Shown piece after piece: positions 54,579-64,000 of a stretch of DNA of 64,000 bases. Origin of the DNA: Pilasporangium apinafurcum. Taxonomy: Eukaryota; Oomycota; Peronosporomycetes; Pythiales; Pythiaceae. Position numbers and translations under genes: made by a program. The notes below the pieces were generated by a model that was not told the origin of the DNA, ran no database searches, and saw only the letters and a program-made list of their open reading frames with translations. Within the stretch, counting starts at the first letter, position 1; the number at the start of each line of letters is the position of its first letter. The DNA lies in the NCBI GenBank assembly GCA_001600495.1, contig BCKE01000033.1:88754-152753 (forward strand). Direction: 5' to 3'.

Positions 54579-56114
54579 ATGGCGCGTCGATTCATGAGTC
54601 TGACAAGTGTGCTTGTCTTTGCATGCGCTCAATTATGTCTCGTTTACTGTGTCGCCGCTGGTGTAGTTGCATCCGATGCAAGCTCTTCCGTCGACTGTGC
54701 TGCGTGGCAGTATTTGGATCCTACATCCAACACCTGCATCGAGTATGCGAACCCAAGTTCTAGAGCCGGTGAAGACCGTAGTGTCACGTTAGACACCGGG
54801 AATACCGCGTGGATGCTCACTGCCGGCGCATTGGTGATGCTTATGACACCTGGTGTGGCATTCTTCTACGCCGGTCTGTCGGGAGAAGAACTGGCAGCCA
54901 ACACTATCATGATGTCTTTTGGTAGTATGGCGCTCATCTCGATCCAGTTCTTTGTGTTCGGGTACTCAGTAGGTTTTGGGTCCGATGGGCTATTTGGTTG
55001 GGCTGCGTATCGTCATGTGACCCAAATCCCGAGTGGTGTGTACGGCAATCATATCCCACACGTGCTTTACGCGTTTTTCCAGACGCAGTTCGCGATGATC
55101 ACGCCCGCTCTACTTAGTGGCGGCATTGTTGGACGCATGAAGTACAGCTCTTTCATCATCTTCATCTTCCTGTGGTCGTGTTTCGTCTATGATCCATTGG
55201 CACGATGGATCTGGTCAAAGAAGCTCAGCAACGACTATGACATAGAGTCTCAAGGGTGGGAAGGGGTCATGGGCAGTCTTGATTTTGCTGGAGGCACTGT
55301 CATCCATGTCTCCAGTGGATTCGGCGCGCTCGTTGCGACACTTGTGGTCGGTAGGCGGTACAACTACGGTGAACCGGTGCGCCCACACAACATGCCGCTA
55401 GTGATGATTGGATGCACTTTGCTTTGGTTCGGCTGGTTTGGCTTCAACGGTGGGTCGGCAGGTGCTGCGAACGGGATCGCCGCTACGGCTGTGATCAATT
55501 CGCACTTGTCTGCATCGGCAGGATTCCTCTCATGGACGGCCGTAGCCTACAAAGTGCATGGCAAGGTCGACCCCTGCGGCTCCGCGAGTGGTGCAGTGGC
55601 TGGAATGGTCGCAATCACGTCTGGATGTGGATATGTGCAGCCGTGGGCGGCCACCATCTATGGCGCTGTCAGCTCCTCGATCTGTTTTGTCTTCATACAA
55701 GTCAAGAACTATGCTCGATACGATGACACTCTGGATGCTTTCGCCATCCATGGATGCAGCGGCTTCATCGGTGGCATTTTGACAGGGTTGTTTGCGACGA
55801 GCGATATTAATCCAAGCATTACAGGTGGTGCGTTCTATGGGAACCCAGCTCAACTTTGGCGTCAATTCGTCTCGCAGTGTATAGCCGCGACCTACTCATC
55901 GATCGTGACATTCGCGCTGCTAATGGGGTTAAAATACACCATTGGGCTCCGAGTGGCTGAAGGCGATGGCATGACTGACCTTACCGCTGATATCGGTCTC
56001 TACCGGCGCGAATCAGACGACTATACGCGCTCCGTCGACATGGATGATTTAAAAATGAGTTCTATTGGACCAGAACAATCGCAACAAACGGACGCAGGTG
56101 GCGGATTCATTTAA
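54579..56114 (+). CDS. AMT: Ammonium transporter (Amt family)
   Basis: Single exon, 511 residues. A signal-like N-terminal hydrophobic stretch (SLTSVLVFACAQLCLVYCV) precedes an extracellular Cys-bearing segment and about eleven membrane spans. Family landmarks are LMTPGVAFFYAGL in span 1, DFAGGTVIHVSSGFGALVA, GCTLLWFGWFGFNGGSA and AIHGCSGFIGGILTGLFAT. The twin conserved histidines of the pore lie in the VIHVSSG and AIHGCSG motifs. Amt proteins carry ammonium across the plasma membrane. The cytosolic C-terminus keeps a GMTDLTADIGL region. I chose the ATG at 54579; the open frame starts at 54444, but its extra 45 residues are basic and Cys-rich and do not look like family sequence. Confidence 0.92.
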   Translation: MARRFMSLTSVLVFACAQLCLVYCVAAGVVASDASSSVDCAAWQYLDPTSNTCIEYANPSSRAGEDRSVTLDTGNTAWMLTAGALVMLMTPGVAFFYAGLSGEELAANTIMMSFGSMALISIQFFVFGYSVGFGSDGLFGWAAYRHVTQIPSGVYGNHIPHVLYAFFQTQFAMITPALLSGGIVGRMKYSSFIIFIFLWSCFVYDPLARWIWSKKLSNDYDIESQGWEGVMGSLDFAGGTVIHVSSGFGALVATLVVGRRYNYGEPVRPHNMPLVMIGCTLLWFGWFGFNGGSAGAANGIAATAVINSHLSASAGFLSWTAVAYKVHGKVDPCGSASGAVAGMVAITSGCGYVQPWAATIYGAVSSSICFVFIQVKNYARYDDTLDAFAIHGCSGFIGGILTGLFATSDINPSITGGAFYGNPAQLWRQFVSQCIAATYSSIVTFALLMGLKYTIGLRVAEGDGMTDLTADIGLYRRESDDYTRSVDMDDLKMSSIGPEQSQQTDAGGGFI

Positions 56115-57071
56115 CGGCATCACCAAGACATGGGCATGAACGTATGGAAATCCAAGAAACAAAGATCAGTTAGGAGCAAGCCACCGCAATGTACGTTATT
56201 GTATGTATGAGGAAGGCATAGTAGATGTTAGCTTCTCTACTATGCAGAAAGTTTGTGCTTAGGAATTTTGAATGTGTCTAACGACTTGTACGACTCCGTA
56301 ATTATTGCTGGTTGATAGTTTGATTGAAACAACGCACAGGAAATGCAATGCTTTCACGCAACGAGAAAGGAAACACTTCAAGTAGGTCTCCAGGAGAATC
56401 AGTTCATGCTTAGTAAGCATTACAAGATAGTGTCCCCCTATTAATCAAGCTGAGCTCAGCTATATGAAACCATTACATGTGTAAATTCGAGACATTGACA
56501 GTAGCCATGTTCTCTTGATATTCATTTCCATCAGCGTTTTCGGTTAGCGGTCAAAGGTTTCCAGCAGTTGTTCTCGAATTATTACCGTTCAACAAAGGGA
56601 ATCAATTATTCCTTTCTTTAAAACTTGGAAAGCTTCCTTCACCTGCTGCTTTGCACCACCTGGTTAGATCTTTGTGGCATGGTTTTCACAAAAATTGACT
56701 TGGAAAGTTTTTGCGAGTATTTGGCTACCTCGGTGTGGCTCGACTCATAGACATTGGCCGATCACTACGCCAACAACTCCTTTTATCTACGGCTGCTTCT
56801 ACCCTTCTACCTAACCGGTATAAGGTCGACGCATGGAACAAAACTCAAATGCAGACGCACACATCATTCGCTAAGAACAATACCGAAGTAAGTATCCGGC
56901 CACGTTTTCATTAAATAAATAGGACATCGCTATGTCGGTTCAACTAACAACTGGATCCATTCGGAGAAGTAACACGAACTTGCTCAAGCTACAGTGTCAT
57001 CGGTAGCTGTTCATAATCGATGATCAATGTTACACTATTGTATTTCCATAGAAGAAATCATCTTGACCGCC
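56115..57071. other. Convergent intergenic region
   Basis: About 950 bases, AT-rich, between the ends of the ammonium transporter and START/FYVE-like 6. Short open frames only. Confidence 0.4.
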
Positions 57072-58175
57072 TTAGATCACATGTTGCGGAGGATGGATCT
57101 GTTGCATTGCGATCTTCGCTGCGCTTGTTGTATAGGCTTCATCCAGGCATGCTGGACAAAAAGTGAGCTTTGTCTTGATCAAGGGTCCGGATTGTCCAGG
57201 AATCGCTAACTTTTTCTTCACTTTGCACGCCGAGCAGACGCTCGCAAAGCAAATCTCACAGTGGCTACTGCGGAAACTGTCGCGCAACGCACCCGCCGTG
57301 TTTCTATGGCAAATTCGACAGAGTTCTGATGCACTGTCGGAACTGCTACTGCTGTGACTTTTAGTGTATCTGCGGTGGAAATACCATGAGAGCTTCTTCT
57401 TACGGCCAGCCAACGGCATTTTTAAGATACAGAGCATCGACGTACTGGCGATTTTGACGACGAGCTTGCGCATGAGTTCCGTTAGTGGTGTCAAGACGAC
57501 CTTGAGGTAAATATCCACAACGTTATTACTCTTTTGCCGGTAGAGTACACAGGACGACATGTTCCCTCTCGTGTTGGCCTCTAGGACAGGTGTTTGAGGG
57601 AAATGCACCGAGTGGGTCACGTGGTAACCCACACGTTCGCCATTCGCCAGGTACTCTATCCCCGTCGCTTCCATACACACAAAGTCTCGCTGCTTTACAA
57701 CCGATAAAAACTGGAACGGATGATAGTGTTCAACCCATTTCACGTCTAGGGATCGGAATGGCTCGCTTGCGGATGGAGCTACCACTGTGGCCAAGACACA
57801 GAAATCGGTCAGCCCTTCTTTCGTATGTGCGCTCTTGATGCCCATAGCATGAGTCGTGGGATTGCATGTGGCTAACATTACGTCTTCCAATTCACCCGGT
57901 ACAGTTCCCTCTGCGATCAACACAGGTGAAATCTCGCCCTTGGCCTCAAAATCCGCTTTCGTCACACGCTCTGAATACACACGGACATCATCTTTCTCGG
58001 CCGAGAGTTTCCAACGCTTGGTATCCATCACACCACGCTGGTCGAAGAGATGATGCTCATATAGTTTGATGTGTTGATCTTTTAGAAAATCTGCGAGCTG
58101 TTGTAGATCTGCGCGCTGTGTGGGAGAAAGCTGGAGCGGCATCGCAAACGGGGTCGTATGTTTGATGCGCTTCAT
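57072..58175 (-). CDS. START plus FYVE-like zinc-finger protein 6
   Basis: Single exon, 367 residues. It shows MKRIKHTTPFAMPL, then GTVPGELEDVMLATCNPT, RDFVCMEATG (Cys for the usual Tyr) and HSVHFPQT. The zinc finger has CRIC, CEIC, CSAC and CPAC; here the third pair is preceded by SSHCEIC, the closest any member comes to an HHC motif. It lacks the C-terminal acidic tail. It is the tandem partner of gene 7, also on the minus strand. Confidence 0.82.
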   Translation of the reverse strand: MKRIKHTTPFAMPLQLSPTQRADLQQLADFLKDQHIKLYEHHLFDQRGVMDTKRWKLSAEKDDVRVYSERVTKADFEAKGEISPVLIAEGTVPGELEDVMLATCNPTTHAMGIKSAHTKEGLTDFCVLATVVAPSASEPFRSLDVKWVEHYHPFQFLSVVKQRDFVCMEATGIEYLANGERVGYHVTHSVHFPQTPVLEANTRGNMSSCVLYRQKSNNVVDIYLKVVLTPLTELMRKLVVKIASTSMLCILKMPLAGRKKKLSWYFHRRYTKSHSSSSSDSASELCRICHRNTAGALRDSFRSSHCEICFASVCSACKVKKKLAIPGQSGPLIKTKLTFCPACLDEAYTTSAAKIAMQQIHPPQHVI

Positions 58176-59149
58176 GCGTGGTTTGCGCTCTGTTAATAAT
58201 ATTGGACTGATTGGTCTGCTTCAGTCAGTTGGCGAGTCATGGACGTTTTCTAACATTGTGAAAATCATGAAAGAAAGTCGGACATGCAGTCTCCATTCGT
58301 TATGATTCTGCAAGGAAGAGCTGGACAAAAAACTTGGTATCACTGGACTTTGGTCACAGAGACCAGAACGCGTAAGTAATTTATTTTTACTATGAAGCCG
58401 CATTTTTTTTTACGACTAATCCAAAGAGCTGCATAGAGAGTCGCTGTGACATGGAGCCGTAATATTACCGAAATATTTCCAGTCCAATCTTTTGCAGCCC
58501 ATCCTGACGTACCATATTTTTTCTTTATTTCGATACTGACAAGAAACACCCTATATCGATATAGCGGTCACGAAATGACTGTGGTTCAGGCGAACGTACG
58601 ATAAAATGTGCATTTGTATCCATCTGCGAGCCTTTCATGCCACCAAGGCTACTCATTTTATTGCTCAGCCTCCCATCACTTCAATAAATAGACTCGTCAC
58701 TCATCACCAATTGAAGCAACAAGAGCCAGCTCTGTTAAGTTGTGTTTGCTGGATGTGTAGAAAACGATCTATTTCCTCCAATGACTCACCACTCTTTAGG
58801 TACCAGTACACTGGGTTCATCAAATCAATCCAAGATTTCATCATCCAGGATTGCTTCGTAGGCATTCCTTGACACGGAAGAAACATCCGTTCTGTACCGC
58901 AATTGATAGTCTGTCGTTCTTGCAGCTGGCACGTACTCTGTTACTATCTGGGTGCGATGTTTCTGAGGTACATGCTTGTGGGAGTCGCGATAACAATGCT
59001 ATTGCATGCTTTGTATTAAAAAAAGAAATAGTTCACTACTTCGTATTTTGGATCTACCTCAACTCACGAGATAGTTCCTTTAGGAGTGTTAGTCGCACTT
59101 TCATTAATGTACCCTCATGCAAAATCCAGATTTCATCTACTTCTCCAGC
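58176..59149. other. Intergenic between genes 6 and 7
   Basis: No confirmed gene. A minus-strand open frame at 58704-58886 is discussed as a finding: its segment KSWIDLMNPVYWYLKSGESL has an aromatic/charged pattern that loosely recalls WY-type effector modules. Weak evidence. Confidence 0.35.
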
Positions 59150-60244
59150 TTACACCAGTTCACGCTGCATGTGTTGTCTCCACACGATCTGTTCTCTGGC
59201 GATATCAACAGCTTTTGTGTTTTCTGCTTTGATCAAGCAGGACGTACAGAAAACAACTTTCGACTTGGTCATTGATCCAGTCTCATCCAGTAAAGCCAAT
59301 TTCTTTTTGACCTTGCAGGATCCACAGAGCGACACACCGCAAATCTTGCAGCGGTTGCTGCGGAAGCCTCTAAGAAGACTCGCGGACAAGGATTTCTGAC
59401 ACGTACCGCATGTCTCCAGCAACTGCTCGGTGGCTAGTGATTGTTGTGTGTGTGACCGCTGGGAAATCATCCAGCTCAATTTCTTCTTTTGACCGACCAA
59501 AGGTAGCTTGACCAAAGTCACGAATGACGCGGCGGTCACGTTGATGACGAGTTTGCGCAATAAGTCGCTTTCCGGACCGAGTACAACTTTGAGAAAAACG
59601 TCTACAATGCTATTGCTTTTTTGCCGAAAGATCGTGCAGAGCGACATGTTACCGCGCGTGTAGGCCGCGAGCTCGGGTGTCTGAGGAAATTGGACCGAGT
59701 GGATGAGGTGGTAGCCGAATCGCTCACCGTTGTTCAAGTACTCGATTCCTGTGGACTCCATGAACACATAATCACGCTGTTTGACCATCGACAGAAGCTG
59801 AAACGGATGGTTGTGTTCGACCCATTTCACTGTCATTGACCGGAAAGGTGATTCTACAGATGGTGTGATCAGTGTGGCCAAGACTGCAAAATCGCTCAGT
59901 TTGTCGTCTGCATGTGCCGTGCGTAGCCGCATACACTCAACTGTCGGGTTGCACGTGCCCAACATGGTGTCGTCCAGCTCTCCTTCCATCGTTCCGACGG
60001 CTATGAGCACAGGAAGCACCATTTGCTGAGCCTTGTGGCGTTCGGAATACATGCGGACGTTATCGCGTTGCGTGACAAATTCCCATCGCTGGGAGTCCAC
60101 AACGCCTTTGTCTTCATAGAGATGCCGCTCATAAAGTTTGACGCGCTTTCGCACAAACATTGTGGAGAGTTGCTCCAGTTGCGTTAGGTCAGCATTTGAG
60201 AATTCGAGCGGCAGGAACGGGGTTGTGTACTTGGTGCGCGACAT
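59150..60244 (-). CDS. START plus FYVE-like zinc-finger protein 7
   Basis: Single exon, 364 residues from the ATG at 60244; an in-frame ATG at 60280 would add 12. The start is set by alignment of MSRTKYTTPFLPLEF with the other family N-termini. It shows GTMEGELDDTMLGTCNPT, RDYVFMESTG and HSVQFPQT. The finger is CGTC, CKIC, CGSC and CTSC. Genes 6 and 7 share an HNHPFQ/HYHPFQ-LLSMVKQRD/LSVVKQRD segment, and both lack the acidic tail of genes 1-3. Confidence 0.82.
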   Translation of the reverse strand: MSRTKYTTPFLPLEFSNADLTQLEQLSTMFVRKRVKLYERHLYEDKGVVDSQRWEFVTQRDNVRMYSERHKAQQMVLPVLIAVGTMEGELDDTMLGTCNPTVECMRLRTAHADDKLSDFAVLATLITPSVESPFRSMTVKWVEHNHPFQLLSMVKQRDYVFMESTGIEYLNNGERFGYHLIHSVQFPQTPELAAYTRGNMSLCTIFRQKSNSIVDVFLKVVLGPESDLLRKLVINVTAASFVTLVKLPLVGQKKKLSWMISQRSHTQQSLATEQLLETCGTCQKSLSASLLRGFRSNRCKICGVSLCGSCKVKKKLALLDETGSMTKSKVVFCTSCLIKAENTKAVDIAREQIVWRQHMQRELV

Positions 60245-60280
60245 CCTTTGCAACCACATGCAGCCGCGACACTCATACAA

Positions 60281-60849
60281 ACAATTAAGGATGGTTCCCT
60301 AAACAGTAGATTTGCTGAACGTAAGGTCGCCCAACTAATTTTCTTCTTCTCTCTGTTGCCGCTTCTCTCACTTGCACGTCTGTACAATAGCATCATAGAC
60401 GACAATGCGATAACTGCTCAGTCCAGGGCAGACCAGGCACCACCAATGATGTAGGTTCGTGAGTACTGTAGGATGCAGGAGATACTTTTATAGCTCTCTC
60501 TAGCACTAAATCTATCACAACTCAGTGGATCTAATGACGAACTTTGCTTATTCGAGTAGTTGCTTGCCAACTTCGACCAGATATGCACCTAAACCACGGA
60601 GATGGTAAAGTTTCCCACTGAAAACATCGCACATAGAATGTGAGAGTTGGCTGGACAACTTACTGACATCAACAAATGGGGAAATATCGTCATTGTGACT
60701 AAAGAGCATCGTTGAAGTGAATGAAGAAGTTGCCAATCACTTTTCCGTACTCAAAGCACCACTACACTACCAAGAACATGGTGTAGATAGAAGAGGCAAT
60801 TTAATTCCATTTATAATCAAATTAAAATCAAGAGTAACAAAATAATAAT
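60281..60849. other. Intergenic, nothing recognised
   Basis: About 570 bases between gene 7 and the 3' end of the third folate/biopterin transporter gene. No gene is seen. Confidence 0.4.
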
Positions 60850-62556
60850 CTAACAACCGGGGCCGCCCACGATCTTCAAGCACATCGTGGACTCGAACAT
60901 CGAGAGAATGTTGATCATCGTAGACCAAATGAACGCAAACGCGAGATATCCCACGGTGATCATCCCAAAGAGTTTGCTGGATCCACCGGTGCGCTTGAGC
61001 TCCTGCGTCTCAGTCTTTTGAGGTGGCAATAGCGGTAAGAACACCAGCCCCAATAGATTTACGGTCCAACGGATGATAAGTACATATGATACCTGCCACC
61101 GCACTTCGTGGGTGTCTAAGACAATGTCGGCATTTGTGACGTTAAAGTTTCCATCGATGGTCTTGGTGATAGTGCTTGCAAACGGGATTGCGAGGTTAAA
61201 CACCGATGTGCAAAGTCCATAGACGGCGCCTTCATTACCTTCACCAGCGAGTTCGACGAACACGTAGGCGCCAATGATCATCCCCACGCCATTCGGAATG
61301 TTCTCAACCACCGGTATACCGAGCCAGAACCATTGGTTGCGAATCACATCCCACGTTGTCAGGAAGGCCACAATGGAATCCAGTGTGACCGCGACAACCA
61401 CCGTGATCAGGTGCATCCACCGCCAGTTCCATTGCAACCCGTACTTCCCTGTGCAAAAGAGCACAAGCGCCAGTACGGCATTACCTGCGATCGCCATGAC
61501 TTTGCTGTTGAACGGTGTTGCTTTTGCCCAGATCGACTGCATTGGCTCGCTACACGTGATCGTAAAATTTTCAAAGATACCGGAGAGAAATTTGTACGCC
61601 AAGACTTGGTACACGACGCGCAGCTGAAGCAATTCCCAAAGGTCATTGATGTACGAGCGAAAGTTGACACCCGCGCATTTTTCTTCCTTAATGAACGCCC
61701 AAGTAATTGGGATGATTGGCAGACAAAAGAGCGCCAGGATGAGCATCAGCTGCGGGAATGTCAGTGAAAAATCAAAGTTACCACCGTACTCGACGCCGTT
61801 GAACGCAAAGCCTGTCAAGACGTTCGCTACCACCACAAAGATCGTGCGCACCATGTAGATCGTTGACTGGGTTGTTCCACGGATGATTTCTGGCTCCCGT
61901 TGTGCCAATTCTACGACCACCGCATCTGCAGCGACGTCTGCACCAACGTAGCCGATCGCTGCGACCATCATGAGGAAGATGAACTTACCACCAGACTCGC
62001 GGGCGTCCGTATTAAAAGACGCTACGACTTCGGGCGACAACGTGCTGGGATTGACCCCGAAATACTGGCGGTCCGGAAAATAGGGATCCTCCACGTTCAT
62101 GCACGCCATGGTAAGCAGCATGGCGAATGTCAACGACCAGCCAATTATCATGAACGGACGTCGTCGATAGCCGCAGATAGGGAAGCAGTCTGTGAGAATC
62201 CCGTAAAAGATTTTGAAAGACCATGGTAGGTTGAGTAGTACGCGCGCTGAGACAATCTGTGTGCCTTCGAGGTAGAGGTAGTTGAGTAAGAATGGGTAGA
62301 CAGTACCCGGTAAAGTTCCGAAGAGCATGCCAACTGCAGCATATTGTGCCAATAGACCGATGTAGTCCCGACTCCAGAGGATCGGAGCGCCACCGTCACG
62401 GAGTGCACCTCCCTCAAGCATTTTATCGCTGATCGCGAATGACGGGGTCATGACGGGCCTCATACCTTCATAGTCACATGGATCAGTTTCATCATGACGG
62501 AGACTCGTTGAGCTTCCAAACGCTGCGCGGTCAAGCAGCTGCTTGTCTCGATACAT
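60850..62556 (-). CDS. Folate/biopterin transporter family protein (FBT-3)
   Basis: Single exon, 568 residues. It shares the family landmarks with FBT-1 and FBT-2: GGALRDGGAPILWSRDYIG, LPWSFKIFYGILTDCFPICG, YVGADVAADAVVVELAQRE and EYGGNFDFSLTFPQLML, plus the terminal Gly-Cys. It is a more diverged member (longer, different N-terminus). The open frame extends to an ATG at 62610, but an Inr-like motif sits at 62613-62630, so transcription would begin right at that codon. The ATG at 62556 is preferred. Twelve membrane spans, substrate unknown. Confidence 0.85.
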   Translation of the reverse strand: MYRDKQLLDRAAFGSSTSLRHDETDPCDYEGMRPVMTPSFAISDKMLEGGALRDGGAPILWSRDYIGLLAQYAAVGMLFGTLPGTVYPFLLNYLYLEGTQIVSARVLLNLPWSFKIFYGILTDCFPICGYRRRPFMIIGWSLTFAMLLTMACMNVEDPYFPDRQYFGVNPSTLSPEVVASFNTDARESGGKFIFLMMVAAIGYVGADVAADAVVVELAQREPEIIRGTTQSTIYMVRTIFVVVANVLTGFAFNGVEYGGNFDFSLTFPQLMLILALFCLPIIPITWAFIKEEKCAGVNFRSYINDLWELLQLRVVYQVLAYKFLSGIFENFTITCSEPMQSIWAKATPFNSKVMAIAGNAVLALVLFCTGKYGLQWNWRWMHLITVVVAVTLDSIVAFLTTWDVIRNQWFWLGIPVVENIPNGVGMIIGAYVFVELAGEGNEGAVYGLCTSVFNLAIPFASTITKTIDGNFNVTNADIVLDTHEVRWQVSYVLIIRWTVNLLGLVFLPLLPPQKTETQELKRTGGSSKLFGMITVGYLAFAFIWSTMINILSMFESTMCLKIVGGPGC

Positions 62557-62612
62557 GGCGAAGCTGGTTGATGATAGTAGGTAGAGAAAGTGTTTGTCAC
62601 CGATAGACAAGA

Positions 62613-62630
62613 AGCAAATTGTGAAGTGGT
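62613..62630 (-). promoter_or_regulatory. Inr/FPR-like core promoter of FBT-3
   Basis: On the minus strand this reads ACCACTTCACAATTTGC, matching the oomycete initiator core (C-A-C/T-T-T-C-n-C-A-A-T-T-T) about 60 bases before the ATG at 62556. Confidence 0.5.
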
Positions 62631-64000
62631 AAGATGCTCAACGCATACTTGAAGAACCTGCGTGAGTTAGAGAGTGATGTCGCACGCCAGAAGTTATTCA
62701 CTCCCAACAAACCGGCGTTTCAAAGTGCTTTGCTTTGTATTTTCTGTTTTTCGGTTTTTAAGTACCGATCCCATTCCCACTTTCCGGGCTTTTTTTAAAG
62801 CCAGCGACATAGCTTTGTCAAGTCGAGAATGAAGGTGATGGTCGTCGCAAATATGGAAAGAACATGAGGCTGTTTCCTGAGACAGCGACTATAATCAATT
62901 GGTTGTTTGTTTTTCATTCCATTTGTTGATGCAATTGTCAAATCCTCTAGGAACGGATGTATCCTGCCTGACCGAAACAGGCGCTACTAGTCCAATTGTG
63001 CATTATGCTTCAGTTCAGAAGCGGTCGTTTTTGGCAACGAAGAATTCGCTGATATCAAGTTGCGTCAAACCTTGCACCCACGTACATAATTTTACGTAAT
63101 ACCTTGAGATTATTAAACGCTTTTTTTTCAAGCAAGCAACAAGTGAAGAATTACTTCATGGAAACAAATGCGCAAAGATAATCAGGAAATGTCGGACGAA
63201 ACTACTGATCCGTTCAGCGACTTCAACGGCTCCATCGGGTGTGCTGGGCCGATATGACTGCCTTCTTCTACGATTAACCTCAAGCGTCGTGTTCCATCGC
63301 AGCATAAACGTGAAGCACTGACGATCGAGGGGGATGAGCTTATATCCATCCAGATTGAAACCGATGCCGTGCTGTTGGAATTCGGTGCGTCAGTGGCAGT
63401 TCAATGAAAAACTACCAAACTTTTTGCTTCGCAATTAGACACTGGCCATGAAAATTGCCACAAATTTGTGTTTGCTGAATTGATCGTCATTAATCCACAA
63501 TGTGTCGATTTTCTAAGATCAACGTGCCACTGCCTTGCACCATGTGATTGAGAGTCAGGAGAGCTGCTTGATCTCAACACGTGGTTGTCAAGAGAAAAAG
63601 CGGAGTGACGTGCTTGAAGGATCGAGTGATGAATTATCACTTTTCTTCGAGTACCCAAGCTGCTGTGGATGGAATGGACTGATTATGCAGACCCTGACAA
63701 CTAGAATTTCATCATATCGACCTGGGGACGAGGGTTTGCATAGGAAGGATCTGGGCTTTGGAGCGAAGAGGTTGAAGGTCAAGGAGATGGTTAGAACGAT
63801 GGGCTGGCTGAACACTCTATGCATCTTCTATGGAGTATGCCCAGTGAGTAGTAGCCTGGAAGTGCTCAGTTATCATATTTTAACCCTAGACAAAGTTCTG
63901 AGCGGAGGCATCTGATTTACTGCATTTGGTTAACCAGGTTGAAGTGAGTCAAGCATGCAAAATTTTCTGGACCCATTTGTAGAAACGAAGAAGGACTACT
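62631..64000. other. Right edge; one possible degraded small gene
   Basis: Mostly non-coding. At 63168-63407 one frame reads MRKDNQEMSDETTDPF through to a natural stop with a single internal TGA. It may be a small pseudogene or a chance frame. Open frames at 63535-63915 have no recognisable family. Confidence 0.35.
63168..63407 (+). pseudogene. Possible small gene with one internal stop
   Basis: Seventy-nine codons in one frame, with a single TGA at about codon 30, contain coding-like stretches such as INLKRRVPSQHKREALTIEG and ISIQIETDAVLLEFGASV. No family is recognised. No pair of GT-AG sites that would remove the stop in frame was found. It could be a remnant of a small gene, an unusual intron, or coincidence. 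Confidence 0.25.

Overview
The window looks like a gene-dense piece of an oomycete (stramenopile) nuclear genome. Genes are mostly single-exon or carry a few short GT-AG introns (roughly 60-120 bases). Several genes have an oomycete-style initiator motif (TCAYTTnnnnATTT) 45-90 bases before the ATG. Families expanded in oomycetes dominate: folate/biopterin transporters, START proteins with a FYVE-like zinc finger, TOS1-like cell-wall hydrolases and secreted trypsin-like proteases. The genus cannot be fixed by eye.

Left part (about 0.7-35 kb): mostly single-copy housekeeping genes. They are a PH-domain protein, a HAD hydrolase, a three-exon BioD/Pta-N-like ATPase, a type II membrane glycosyltransferase-like protein, a B12D/NDUFA4-like small membrane protein, a multi-TM protein with a decayed neighbouring copy, a PPR protein, tubulin cofactor E (four exons), a kinesin-13 (three exons), a possible proteasome assembly chaperone (four exons), mitochondrial enoyl reductase MECR (two exons) and a TPR/cyclic-nucleotide-binding protein. 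A transporter block at 16.8-25.2 kb holds two folate/biopterin transporters around an MFS sugar transporter. A third folate/biopterin transporter lies at 60.8-62.6 kb.

Right part (about 36.8-60.3 kb): seven paralogous START plus FYVE-like genes. One stands alone and six form three head-to-tail pairs. Interspersed are a secreted trypsin-like protease, a 12-cysteine small secreted protein, a thaumatin-like/TOS1-like cell-wall hydrolase and an ammonium transporter. The context suggests a locus for lipid sensing or transfer plus secretion and nutrition, shaped by local duplication.

Mobile DNA is sparse but notable. There are two unrelated-looking relics of the TnpB/Fanzor RNA-guided nuclease family: the C-terminal half of one at 8.0-8.4 kb, and a zinc-finger/RuvC-III fragment enclosed by about 140-base inverted repeats at 46.0-46.55 kb. 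A MITE-like element with about 52-base inverted ends lies at 18.75-19.18 kb. No rRNA, tRNA, CRISPR array or viral gene was recognised.
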